DNA from: Mercurialis annua
Lineage: Eukaryota > Streptophyta > Magnoliopsida > Malpighiales > Euphorbiaceae
Reading direction: 5' to 3'
DNA: 64,000 nt
NCBI RefSeq assembly: GCF_937616625.2
Contig: NC_065570.1
Span: forward strand, 27,096,147 to 27,160,146
This document shows, piece by piece, positions 23,996 to 34,214 of the stretch. The first letter of the stretch is position 1; the number at the start of each line of letters is the position of its first letter. Position numbers and translations under genes: made by a program. The notes beneath the pieces are model-generated. The model ran no database searches and was not told where the DNA came from. It saw only the letters and a list, made by a program, of their open reading frames with translations.

Positions 23996-26900
23996 ATGGC
24001 TGATGATCCTGTTTTGGACAGGGTAGACCCTCTGGGAACTACGGCTACCGACACTAACTTGGTTGGTGGAGTTTCTGCTAGTGGTCGGACCTCTGTGATC
24101 ACTGGCTTAACTCCTCCGGCTAATACTCAGGTGGGAGGATCCAGGGCCTCCGGCAGTGGAGCTGGATTTGTGCCTTTATATGGATTGGAAAACTATTCTA
24201 GGGCAAACCCTTTTGCTTCAGATGCAAGTCACACCAACTTATCCACCCCAGGAACCACCGTGCCTCAGAGTTTCCTCCACCATACCTTGTCTCCCACTCA
24301 ACTCAACTTCCCGGTAGACGCCACCCTGGTGGCTACAGGAACAGGAACAACCTCTGGGCAGGATATACCCCCGGCGGTCTTACAAGCTCAAGAATATTTA
24401 GAATACATGGCTCGCCAACTGCACCAGGCCCAGCAGATGCATTTTGCAGTCATGTCCCAGTATTACCCAAGTTACAATCCCTCGGCCACCCCCGTGGCCC
24501 CTCCACCCCAAGCGGCTGAGTTTCAGGATGGTCGTCCTCCGAGAGAAGAAGGTCGGAACGATTACCCACGACCCAGACCTAGGGGTCCCACAGAGCATCA
24601 AGCACCGAGAGGCGAAGATCATCATGACACTAATCTGCCGAGAGACGAAGGTCGGCATGATCGCCCTCTGCCGAGAGACGAAGGTCGGCATGATCGCCCT
24701 CTGCCGAGAGACGAAGGTCGGCATGATCGCCCTTTTCCGAGAGACGAAGGTCGGAATGATCCTCCTCCTCCTCGAAGGGAGGGGGTGCAAGACGAGAATC
24801 TGCCACCGGGGACACAGCGCGGTGACGCTGGCTTGGGGAGGGGAGACCCAGACCCGGAGGCAGATCCTCTGCGGACCGCGAGAGCAGGAGTTCCACCGGT
24901 CAGGAGAAACGGGGCAGAAAGTGTTCACAGCTCGGGTGCAGCGTCACAGCATCAGAAAACTTTGTATGACGAAGTCACTCGTCTGGTCCAAGCCGAGCTG
25001 GATAAGCATATAGGGCATAAGGCAGAGTCTCGACCTTTCACTACCTGTGGCATTGCTAGCCCCTTGTCAAAAGCTATATGGGATGACCCATTTCCAGATA
25101 AGTTTAAATATCCGCCCATTGACAGATATAACGGTAAATCCGACCCGATGACTCATTTAAGTTGCTTTCAGGTTTCCATGGGAGTCCAAAGTATCTCGGA
25201 CGCCACGGTGTGCAAAGTGTTCCCTTCAACGTTGAGCGATGCAGCGCAAAAGTGGTACCAGAACCTCAAGGAGGGCTCTATTACTAGTTTCAGGGAGCTC
25301 GCTATGGCTTTCAAAACTCACTTTGCCCCGAGCATCGAACGAAAGAAAAGATCCAGTGATTTGAAGAAATGCTTTCAAAAGCAGGGAGAAAGTTTGAAAG
25401 CTTACATTGCTCGGTTCAATGCCGAGGCGATCATGATAGAAGATTTGAACGATGATACCGCCATCGATGCTATGAAAGATAACACCAGCATGCAAGTCTT
25501 CCGAGACAGCCTGATCACCAACCCGGTTGACACTTACACCGAGTTGATGGACATGGCTTGGAATTATATCAATCTCGATGAGGAAAGGCAGAGGAAGTCT
25601 TACGGGATGGCTAGCCCGGTCCCCAGTAAAACGCAGAATACTCAGGGATCCAACCGTAGCCAAGATCGGTACCGGCCTCTGAATGAGACTTCGGGGTACA
25701 GGGGTAACAAGCCGTTCAATGCTCAAACCAGCCCGCCAACCACGGGGCCTGGTACTAAGCCAAGTTTCAGCATTGGGGGAGGAACGGAAGGATACGTGGA
25801 TCGAGCAGGAGTACCAAGACAATATGTACCACTTAATACTCCAAGGGAGCAGATTCTGTCCTGGATCAAGCACAACAATGAAGAGATTCGTTATCCACCG
25901 AGGCTAGTAAAAGATGGAGACCGATCCAAGTTCTGTGATTTTCATGATGGTTATGGCCACGAAACAGAGGAATGTGGACGTTTGCGAAGTGAGATAGACA
26001 AGTTAGTCTGCCAGGGGCGATTACAACATTTTGTTGTGGCCAAGGAGGGCCATGACCGAGGAAATACGAGGGTAAACTCGGTCAGGTCGGAGCCAGGGGG
26101 GAGCAGGGAAGCCCAATCCCCATCAAAGAAAACACAAGTCACGGGACTAATCAACACTATCTCAGGAGGAACTTTAGAATCCGAGTATGGTCGCAAACGC
26201 AGAAAGAAAAAGCAAAAGATGGTTATGTCGGTATCTACGGGGTCGCCATGGCCTAACATTGTTTTCGGGCCAGAGGATGCGAAAGGAGTAGATTTTCCTC
26301 ATGAAGACGCTTTGATTGTATCCGCCATCATTGGATCGAAATGGGTAAAACGATTGCTGGTGGACGATGGTAGCTCGGTTAACTTATTGACTCTGTCAGT
26401 CTTTTTGTCGATGGGAGGATCCAAAACTGATCTTAAACCTGTGAACATTCCCCTCCTGGGGCTGGGAGGAGCTCCGGTCACCCCAGAAGGCATGGTCGAG
26501 CTAGACTTGGAACTCAGTATCGAAATACCTCAGGAGGACGGAACAGAGGGAATCCTGGCGGAACCAACACGGAAGGTACGTTCACTGTTCATGATAGTTG
26601 ACATGCCTCTAGCATATAATGGTATCCTTGGTAGAACTATGTTATATAGCACAGGTGCAGTGACTAGTATTCGTTACTTGATGATGAAAATCCCAGTGGA
26701 AAACGAGGTTATAACCATTAGGGGAAATCAAACCCTATCTAGGCAATGCTACATGGCAACGATGGGCAGCACGGTGGAAACGATGAACATCGATACACCG
26801 GAGCTGCTCCTCAGAGAGAAGAAAGCTCAGAAACCCCGAGAAAACTTAGAAACGATTGAACTTATAGAGGGATCCGAGATGTGTGTAAAGCTGGGGGTAG

Positions 26901-27460
26901 ATTGGCCAAACGAGCACCGGGAAGCTATCATAGCTCGGATAAAACAGTATGTGGAGGAGTTTACCAACAAGCCAGAGGATATTGGGGGGGTAGACCCGAA
27001 GATAATCTCGCACAAGTTAAATGTGGATGCTAAATGCAAGCCTGTCAAGCAAAAGAAAAGAACTTTCTCTCTAGAGAAACAGATTGCTATCCGAGACGAA
27101 GTGGAGAAGCTTTTGAAAGCTGGATTCATCAGGAAAGTAGATTATCCGGAGTGGCTGGCTAATGTGGTTTTGATCAAGAAGTCCAACGGTAGATGGAGGC
27201 TTTGTATAGATTTCACTGATCTAAACAATGCCTGCCCAAAAGACAGTTTTCCTCTGCCGAACATTGACCAACTGGTGGACGCAACGTGCGGATTTGCGGT
27301 CTATGCATTCTTAGATGCTTCCCAGGGATATCACCAGATCCCGATGAGTAAAGATGCCGAAGAAAAGACAGCTTTCACAACGGATCTGGGGACATATTGC
27401 TACAAGAAGATGCCTTTTCAAAGATCAACTGGGCAAGAACGTCGAGGTTTACGTAGATGA
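23996..27460 (+). CDS. Element 2 gag-protease-reverse transcriptase (truncated polyprotein)
   Basis: The 1154-residue frame starts at the first ATG after the primer binding site. Residues about 205-260 carry an 11-residue repeat (RDEGRHDRPLP). The gag core is at about 362-530 (FKYPPIDRYNGKSDP, KWYQNLKEGSI, ESLKAYIARF). A zinc-binding CDFHDGYGHETEEC lies near 645. Protease is near 789 (LLVDDGSSVNLL; ILGRTML). Reverse transcriptase starts near 1005 (RLCIDFTDLNNACPKDSFP, AFLDASQGYHQIPMS). After MPF near residue 1139 the sequence jumps: the segment normally found between MPF and the YVDD motif is missing, about 47 bases, shifting the frame. The last residues to the stop at 27460 are therefore not native. 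Gag and protease look intact. Confidence 0.88.
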   Translation: MADDPVLDRVDPLGTTATDTNLVGGVSASGRTSVITGLTPPANTQVGGSRASGSGAGFVPLYGLENYSRANPFASDASHTNLSTPGTTVPQSFLHHTLSPTQLNFPVDATLVATGTGTTSGQDIPPAVLQAQEYLEYMARQLHQAQQMHFAVMSQYYPSYNPSATPVAPPPQAAEFQDGRPPREEGRNDYPRPRPRGPTEHQAPRGEDHHDTNLPRDEGRHDRPLPRDEGRHDRPLPRDEGRHDRPFPRDEGRNDPPPPRREGVQDENLPPGTQRGDAGLGRGDPDPEADPLRTARAGVPPVRRNGAESVHSSGAASQHQKTLYDEVTRLVQAELDKHIGHKAESRPFTTCGIASPLSKAIWDDPFPDKFKYPPIDRYNGKSDPMTHLSCFQVSMGVQSISDATVCKVFPSTLSDAAQKWYQNLKEGSITSFRELAMAFKTHFAPSIERKKRSSDLKKCFQKQGESLKAYIARFNAEAIMIEDLNDDTAIDAMKDNTSMQVFRDSLITNPVDTYTELMDMAWNYINLDEERQRKSYGMASPVPSKTQNTQGSNRSQDRYRPLNETSGYRGNKPFNAQTSPPTTGPGTKPSFSIGGGTEGYVDRAGVPRQYVPLNTPREQILSWIKHNNEEIRYPPRLVKDGDRSKFCDFHDGYGHETEECGRLRSEIDKLVCQGRLQHFVVAKEGHDRGNTRVNSVRSEPGGSREAQSPSKKTQVTGLINTISGGTLESEYGRKRRKKKQKMVMSVSTGSPWPNIVFGPEDAKGVDFPHEDALIVSAIIGSKWVKRLLVDDGSSVNLLTLSVFLSMGGSKTDLKPVNIPLLGLGGAPVTPEGMVELDLELSIEIPQEDGTEGILAEPTRKVRSLFMIVDMPLAYNGILGRTMLYSTGAVTSIRYLMMKIPVENEVITIRGNQTLSRQCYMATMGSTVETMNIDTPELLLREKKAQKPRENLETIELIEGSEMCVKLGVDWPNEHREAIIARIKQYVEEFTNKPEDIGGVDPKIISHKLNVDAKCKPVKQKKRTFSLEKQIAIRDEVEKLLKAGFIRKVDYPEWLANVVLIKKSNGRWRLCIDFTDLNNACPKDSFPLPNIDQLVDATCGFAVYAFLDASQGYHQIPMSKDAEEKTAFTTDLGTYCYKKMPFQRSTGQERRGLRR
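24605..24769 (+). repeat. 33-bp tandem repeat inside element 2 gag
   Basis: Four near-identical 33-bp units (from 24638, 24671, 24704 and 24737) follow one diverged unit (from 24605). Each encodes an 11-residue charged repeat with RDEGRHDRPLP as consensus. The unit length keeps the frame. Confidence 0.9.
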
Positions 27461-30004
27461 CATAGTCGTGAAATCAAAAGGGATTGAGGATCACGCAGGG
27501 GATCTGGCAAAAACTTTTGAAAAGCTGAAGGGTTTCAATCTCAAGCTGAACCCAGAGAAGTGTGTCTTTGCAGTCCGGTCGGGGAAATTTCTCGGGCACC
27601 TCATCTCGGAGAAAGGCATAGAGGCGAACCCGGAGAAAATTGAAGCAGTGATGAACATGAAAGCCCCGAGCTCGGTAAAAGAAGTGCAAAAGTTGAATGG
27701 AAGAGTCACGGCGTTGGGAAGGTTCATGAGTTGTTCGGCCAAACGATGTTTGCCATTTTTCAAAATCTTGAAGAACACAAAAAATTTCAAGTGGACAGAA
27801 GAGTGTAACACAGCTTTTGAAGAGCTAAAGGTTTACCTCAGCACACCCTCAGTGCTAGGTAGGCCCGAGCCAGGGGAAATCTTATATTTATATCTTTCGG
27901 TGAATGACGAGACAGCAGCGGCAGTCCTGGTGAAGGAAGATAAAGGTCTACAAAACCCAGTCTACTACCTCAGCAGGGTCGTGAAAGGCCCGGAGGTCAG
28001 ATATCCAAAAATTGAGAAATTTGCTTTAGCATTGAAAGTGGCGGCGGAAAAGCTAAGGAGATATTTCGAGGCTCACATCATTGTAGTACGGACGAACCAA
28101 CCTCTGAGAAAGGCGTTGCAGAGGCCAGAAATGTCGGGACGGCTGGTCAGCTGGTCGGTCCAGCTGGGAGGATATGACATCCGGTATGAACCAAGACCGG
28201 CCCTAAAAGCACAAGTATTGGCAGATTTCATAGCCGAGACCACAGCAAGTGACCAACCTGAGGAACCTGATGAACAACTTCTACGGTGGGTCTTAGAAGT
28301 CGATGGGGCATGAAATCTGGAAGGATCTGGGGCAGGCGTAGTCTTGAAAGGTCCTCACGGAGTTACACTCCGAAGCTCGGTGAAATTTGATTTCCCGGCA
28401 TCCAATAATGCCGCGGAATATGAGGCTTTGTTGATCGGATTAAGAATGGTAAACGTGGTCAAAGCCGAGCACGTAACAATAAGGAGTGATTCTCAATTAG
28501 CCGTTTGTCAAATCCTGGGTACTTTTGAAGCTCGGGATTCAGAAATGAGAAGATACGTGGACAGAGTCAAGTTCTTCTTGAACAAGATTCAGGAGCTCGG
28601 AGGAAAATGGGTGATAGAGCAAGTTCCTCGTTTGGAAAATCAGGAGGCCGATGTACTAGCCAAAGCAGCAACAGTGAACGAAAAGATACCGGGGGTCCAT
28701 TTCTCTGCCCAAAAGCATTCCAGCATCGACAACCACAAAACCATTTTTCTAACTCAGCCTTTGGAAAATTGGATGCAAGGCATAGCCCACTACCTGATGG
28801 ATGGAACTCTGCCAGAAAACAGAGACAAAGCATACAAAATCTTGCGACAAGCCCCGTACTACGCGTTCCTCGACGGAATCTTATACAGGAAGTCATTCAC
28901 CCACCCGTGGTCGAGATGCCTGACAGCAGAGGAAGGGGAGTATGTTTTGAGGGAAATACATGAAGGGATTTGTGGGGCACATATAGCTCCTCGCATGTTG
29001 GCAAAGAAAGCAGTGTTGCAGGGATACTACTGGCCCTAATGGTCAGACAGGCAGAGGAGATAGTAAAGAAATGTGAAAACTGTCAGAGGCATCAGAACAT
29101 CCGACATGCTCCCACCACAGAGCAGTGTCCTATTACCAGTCCTTGGCCATTTGCAACTTGGGGAATTGACATCCTGGAACCTTTCACGCCAACCACGGGG
29201 CAGAAAAAGTTCTTGATAGTGGCAGTAGATCACTTCACAAAGTGGATCGAGGTAGAGGCAGTGAGTACCATCACAGAAGCTCGGATCAGGGATTTCTTCT
29301 GGAGGCAAATTGTGTGTCGTTTCGGTATACCCAGAGCGTTGGTAACTGATAACGGAAAGCAGTTCAACTGCTGAGCCTTCAAGGAATTTTGCAACGACTT
29401 ACACATTGACCTGCGTTTTACTTCGGTGGTTCACCCGCAAAGCAATGGGATGACCGAAGTAACCAACCGGACGATCCTAAAAGGGCTTAAAGCCAGGCTG
29501 GGGGAGTTCGATAAACAGTGGCTGGAAGAGCTACCAAAGGTCATATGGGCTTACCGAACCACCCCAAGGGCAGGCACAGGAGACACCCCGTTCTCTCTGA
29601 CATATGGGTGTGAGGCAATGATACCCGTGGAAATCGGGATGCCAACTCTAAGGGTCCAGTTCTTTGACGAGGCTAAGAACGAGGAAGAACAGAAGTTATG
29701 CCTAGACCTGTTGGAAGAGCGAAGAGAGCAGGCAGCGCTGAGAATCGAAGCATACAAGCAAAGAATGGCTAAGTATCATAACAAGAGAGTTAAACCCCTG
29801 AGTTTCCAAGTTGGCGATCTGGTCCTGAGACGGGCAAACATTGCTAAGGGAAACGCTGGAGTGGGAAAGCTCGAACCCAACTGGGAAGGCCCCTATCGAG
29901 TCACTGAGGTCGGACGAGCAGGAGCTAACAAGATAGCACACATGTCGGGCAGAGTGCTCCCGAGAACTTGGAACTCCCAGGTTCTTCGGAAATACTATCA
30001 GTAG
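27424..30004 (+). pseudogene. Element 2 pol remainder: RT end, two RNase H domains, integrase
   Basis: The frame reopening after the deletion (FKDQLGKNVEVYVDD) holds the RT active-site YVDD and continues through RT connection and RNase H (YYLSRVVKGPEVRYPKIEKF). A TGA at 28311-28313 falls right after LEVDGA, the first motif of the second, archaeal-type RNase H, whose remainder (NNAAEYEALLIGL, SDSQLAV) follows in the same frame. The integrase zinc finger (HEGICGAH...) reaches a TAA at 29037-29039, with a frameshift there; the C..C half and catalytic core follow in frame 2 (WGIDILEPF, TDNGKQF). Another TGA sits at 29372-29374, after which the glutamate region (HPQSNGMTEV) and the C-terminus run to 30004. 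Integrase and the second RNase H cannot be made as one product. Confidence 0.88.
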
Positions 30005-30043
30005 TCACTTGTTTTCATTTTCGAGGTACCTAGGGGTTTTTTC

Positions 30044-30085
30044 ACTTATGTTTGAGTTAGGCTTTTGTAAAACTCAAACATAAGT
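30044..30085. other. Perfect 15-bp hairpin downstream of element 2 pol
   Basis: ACTTATGTTTGAGTT (30044-30058) and its exact reverse complement (30071-30085) enclose a 12-base loop. It starts 40 bases after the pol stop and is followed by AATGAATAAAAAAG, which contains an AATAAA-type polyadenylation word near 30101. It could help end or process the sense transcript before the antisense gene. Confidence 0.7.
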
Positions 30086-30163
30086 TTTTCCCCTCAATGA
30101 ATAAAAAAGATTAAAAAGAATTCATGTCTTTTTCAAAACCCGAGCAATCTACTCGGTAAAAAT

Positions 30164-30552
30164 CTACGGGCTATGTGCCACCAGCGGGCTATGTGCCATC
30201 TACGGGCTATGTGCCACCAGCGGGCTATGCGCCACCAGCGGGCTATGCGCCACCAGCGGGCTATGTGCCACCTACGGGCTACATGCCATCTACGGGCTAT
30301 GTGCCACCAGCGGGCTACGTGCCATCTACGGGCTATGTGCCACCAGCGGGCTATGTGCCATCTACGGGCTATGTGCCACCAGCGGGCTATGCGCCATCTA
30401 CGGGCTATGTGCCACCAGCGGGCTATGCGCCATCTACGGGCTATGTGCCACCTACGGGCTACGTGCCATCTACGGGCTATGTGCCACCAGCGGGCTACGT
30501 GCCATCTACGGGCTACGTGCCACCTACGGGCTATGTGCCACCTACGTACTAC
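30164..30552. repeat. 18-bp minisatellite, about 21 units
   Basis: Units alternate between two types, with CCAGCGGGCTATGTGCCA and TCTACGGGCTATGTGCCA as consensus, giving a partial 36-bp higher-order pattern. The 18-bp length keeps frames open on both strands. One plus frame would read as hexapeptides PPAGYV/PSTGYV. It lies between pol and the 3' end of the antisense gene. I see no start, splice context or homology to support translation. Confidence 0.9.
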
Positions 30553-30615
30553 GAGCAATTTTGACCCCGAGCAATGACAACCCCGGGTTGTCCCAAGACG
30601 ACAGGTTGTCCACAC

Positions 30616-30979
30616 CGAGCAACTCGTTTAAACTTGATCTCAGAATAACAAAGAACCTATTCTAGCATCTTATCCCAAGTCCTAGCCAAGAGCCCATGAA
30701 AAAGCTAAAAAATTCACGCTGCTGAAACCAGCTCGGAAACTAAACTAACTTAGTCAAAATCTCCAAAAATAAAAAACAAAGCAAAAGTTCATTCAACGAA
30801 AACAACATGGATATAACAAGAAAACATAGGCATTCAAACAGGCAAAACACAAAATATATAACAATCAAGGAAAAATATTCAAGACAGAGCAGAAGAGCTC
30901 GGAAGATCAGCATTCCTAAAAAATTACAAACTTACAAAAATAAAGGAAAAATTGTTCGGAAATTACAACTACGGTTATT
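30616..30979. other. Space between minisatellite and antisense gene, element 2
   Basis: AT-rich sequence without ORF. It should hold the 3' untranslated end of the minus-strand antisense gene. Nothing else is recognised. Confidence 0.5.
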
Positions 30980-33280
30980 CTAAACTGGGCCTTGATCCTG
31001 GTCGTCAGCCAGGTAATCATCGATGTCTGCTTGCACATCATAATCCTCGGGCAACTCTTTAGCCCGGCGGTGTAGCTCCAGTACATCTAGTTTAAAGTCA
31101 GACACGTCGGTGTCAGCACCAAATCGGCCCCTCACAAACTCGCCAACTTGAATCTCGCCAACATGCAGCATCTTGCGAAAATCTTCATATAAGCCTTCCT
31201 CTCGGGTGGCACCCTGGGCAACTTGAACCTCGGCTTTCTCGGCCCGATCAACCGCTCCTGCCAACTTCTTCTTAAGCTCTTCCACAGAATCCCGGAGTCC
31301 CTTGGAAGCCAGCTCATTTCGACGAGTAACATCAGCGAGCTGCTTCGAGAAATCCTCTTTCTCAGCAGCCTTCTCAGTCTTTAGACGACTGACGTCACCT
31401 CTCAGCTTTCCGAGCATCTCCAAGTCCTCTGACCTTCGATCCTCGGAATTCTTCAGTTGCAATTCCAGCTTGGCTACCAGGGCGGCTCCATCGGAAGCTT
31501 TCTTCTCGGCGTCAGCAGCACGTCTCTCAGCATTTCGCACTTTCGCCTGCTCGGATAGAAGGAGATCCTTGGCCAGCAAAAGATCAACCTCATTCTTACT
31601 GGCATTCTGGTCCACCAAGTAAGATACTTGAGCTGCCTGAAACCAGAAATCAAATACTCTAAGTACAAAAAAAAAAGCATAACACGAAAAATTACTAAGT
31701 AAAATATAAAAATACCTGGAGACAGAGCGAGGAGACGACAGCCAATAAATTCTCAGGCCGGTGAGTTTTATAGTGGGCCAAGTCGATAGGCAAAGTGGTT
31801 ACCCGAGCAACATCACCGGCAATCGGAAGCTCGTTCAAGGTTGCCCGGGCACCATCATTGTGGCGACTTACCCACTCGGCGAAGCTCGCCCGAGTTATTG
31901 TCTGTGGACCCGAAGCCGCCGTGCTTGAGTCCGAGGAAATTTGGGGCAGATCAGCCATGGAAGCCCGGGGGGCCTTAGAGCTCAGGCCAGTCGCCCCGCG
32001 AGCATCTCCTCGGGGATCAGCTCCTCTCTGGACCGGACCATCTACGGTCTCGGTCGAATCCAAGTTTACAAAGGGGATGGTCCCCACGGGCTCTGCGGTA
32101 GGAGGGATATCTATCCCACCCGGCAGCTGAACCCAAAGAGGCACGGGGTTCAAGCCCACCTCGGGGATCGCCTTCTCAGCAACCTCGGGCCTCGACGCGC
32201 CGGGGGCTGCGGGAGCTTCAGCAGTAGGAGCAGGTGCCGGAGTGGCAGCTCGGGCCGCTGGTCTCTTGCGTTTCTTACCGGCGAGCTTGGCCACATCAAT
32301 GTTATTCACTGCAGGAAACAATCAGCAATAGTCAAAATAAAGACAAGCAAGTTCAAGAAACAAAAAAAAAAAAAAAAAAACACAACAACACAAAGAAAAC
32401 AAGCACCAGGGGCCGAGCTCTTCCAAAATTCAAAAAACTTCTTAGGACAAAGATCATCAGCATGAGCTTTGTCCCCCACGGGAGCAGCATCCCGAAGCTT
32501 GATAATATTGGCCAGTTCCAAAGGGGCAGGGACATGGAACCACTTATCCGGTTTATAACACTTGTCCCGCCAAGTAGTCACCATCCCCTCAAAGGCAGTC
32601 GGATGGGTGATCTGGAAGTAATCCTCTTTAAAGTCCCTCAAGGAGTCAGTTATCCCAGTAACTAAACCTCCTGCCACCTCTTTCCTCTCCCCTCGAAACC
32701 GGATATACGCGAAATGATTCCGGTCTTTTAACGACATAAGATACAAACAGCAAAAAAGTCGCATAGAATCCACCACACCGTTCTGCCCACATAACTCCAG
32801 GAAGCAAGAATAATGCCGAACTCCGTTCGGATGAATTTGAGATAGCGGTACTTCAAAATAGTTACTCAACCGCTTGTACTGCTCCGAGATAGGAAAACGG
32901 ACTCCGGACTGGAGATGCTCCAGGGTCAGCATGATAGTATCCTTCGGAGGCACGTCGTTCAGTCTTTTCCCCTCCGGGATCACGGATAGCTGATACTCCT
33001 CCGGAATACCAAAAGTGGCCCTCACGGCGTCCAAAAATCCTGTAGTGCACCGGGACACTTTAATGTCCCGGTCATCGGGTCGGCCACTAACATCTGCGGT
33101 TGTGCCTTTTCCTTTTGTTTTCTTCGAGACTTGAGGTCGGGAGGTCCCCACCTCCTCCGCCTCCGAGAAATTAGCTCGGCTGGAGCGAACTACGTGAAAT
33201 TCAACAGACGCCTCAGCCGTCCCTTGATCATTATCATCATAACCCACCCCTTCCTCGCGATCTGATGGGTCACCCGACAT
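30980..33280 (-). CDS. Antisense gene of element 2: gypsy-type transposon-like protein with coiled coil
   Basis: Three exons on the minus strand join cleanly: 33280-32407, 32308-31716 and 31636-30980, 708 codons including the stop. Donors are CCTG/GTGCTT and CCAG/GTATTT; acceptors are TCCTGCAG and GGTTTCAG; phases are 1 and 0. ATG at 33280 follows a predicted leader-intron acceptor by two bases. Exon 1 (residues about 60-290) resembles the 'putative gypsy type transposon' family (PF04195-like): LSNYFEVPLSQIHPNGVRHY, LELCGQNGV, MRLFCCLYLM. Exon 2 opens with a basic GKKRKRPAARA stretch and is Ala/Pro-rich. Exon 3 is a long coiled coil (AERRAADAEKKAS, KLELQLKNSEDRR) with an acidic end. The frame is intact, unlike pol. 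Function is unknown; its reading direction converges on pol. Confidence 0.75.
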
Positions 33281-33282
33281 AC

Positions 33283-33647
33283 CTAAAGACACAGAAACCA
33301 GCTCGGATGAGACAAGCTTCACTAACACAAAATAAACTAGCTAAGACTTGAAAGTACGAATCAAAAGGAAATTTTAGAGGGTGACACCATCAGACACACG
33401 AAGACAACGAACATGAATTTCCAGTTCTCTGGAAATTCGTGCCCCAAATAAAAACACAGAAAACATGAAACAAGATAAACAATAAACGAAATTCAGCAAA
33501 AAACCAGATACGCTAACTCAGGGAAAGCCACAAGAAAAAATGAAATCAAAAACAGCACACAGTTGAATATCACTAAGAACACAGACATTTAAGCCAGAAA
33601 TCACAAACAGGAAAATAGAAAGCAAACAACAAATCAGAGGCACTTAC
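33283..33647 (-). other. Predicted 5'-UTR intron of antisense gene, element 2
   Basis: On the minus strand a strong donor CAA/GTAAGTG and acceptor TGTCTTTAG enclose 365 AT-rich bases just before the ATG at 33280. It mirrors the leader intron of the antisense gene in element 1. Confidence 0.6.
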
Positions 33648-34202
33648 TTGTATGAAGAACAGAGAATTCTGGAGAAGACGAGTGCAAACACAGAGAATCT
33701 GTCGGCAAAGGAGGCAAACGCAGCAGTAAAAACTCCAGCAACCGGAAAATGAAGACCAGAGAGTTGGAGAAGACGAAGAACAGAGACTCAGTGATTTGCA
33801 AAAAACGAACGAAAAACAGAGAGAAATGAGAAGTTGGAAAGTTTACAAACTTTGAACAAATAAAGTATATAAGTGAAAAAGAGAGGGAAAAATGAAACGG
33901 CACGCATTCAATTTTTTCTCTCTCTCCTCACTCAAAGCGTCTCCTAGAAAATCGCACCAGCAATAACGGCTAGACACGTGGCTGAAACGTGCATAGAAAC
34001 ACAACCGCCATCCAGGACACCCACCCCAACAGCTGTCAGGCACACCACCTCGAAAGGACAGGTCCCTTCACGTCACCATTATCACTCCAGCAAACCCTTC
34101 TGGCATACGGCTCGGTGTCAGAGTTAGTTGACCATAAAACAATCACGTGACCTGAGACCTCGGTACGCACTACCAGCTCGGACATAAATATCCGACATAC
34201 TG
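33648..34202 (-). promoter_or_regulatory. Leader and candidate promoter of antisense gene, element 2
   Basis: The stretch between the leader intron and the 3' LTR contains no convincing ORF. A minus-strand TATA-like CACTTATATACTTTATT lies at about 33859-33875, roughly 220 bases before the donor. It would make a first exon of plausible size, but transcription start cannot be read from sequence. Confidence 0.4.
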
Positions 34203-34214
34203 AGGGGGGACTAG
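34203..34214 (+). other. Element 2 polypurine tract
   Basis: AGGGGGGACTAG lies directly before the 3' LTR and is the expected plus-strand priming site. Confidence 0.75.

Noticed and set aside
24398..24928. Minus-strand ORF across the gag repeat of element 2
   Set aside because: It is a shadow of the in-frame 33-bp repeats in the well-supported gag frame.
30133..30615. ORFs on both strands through the 18-bp minisatellite
   Set aside because: An 18-bp unit without stops keeps frames open. No start context or homology supports a protein.
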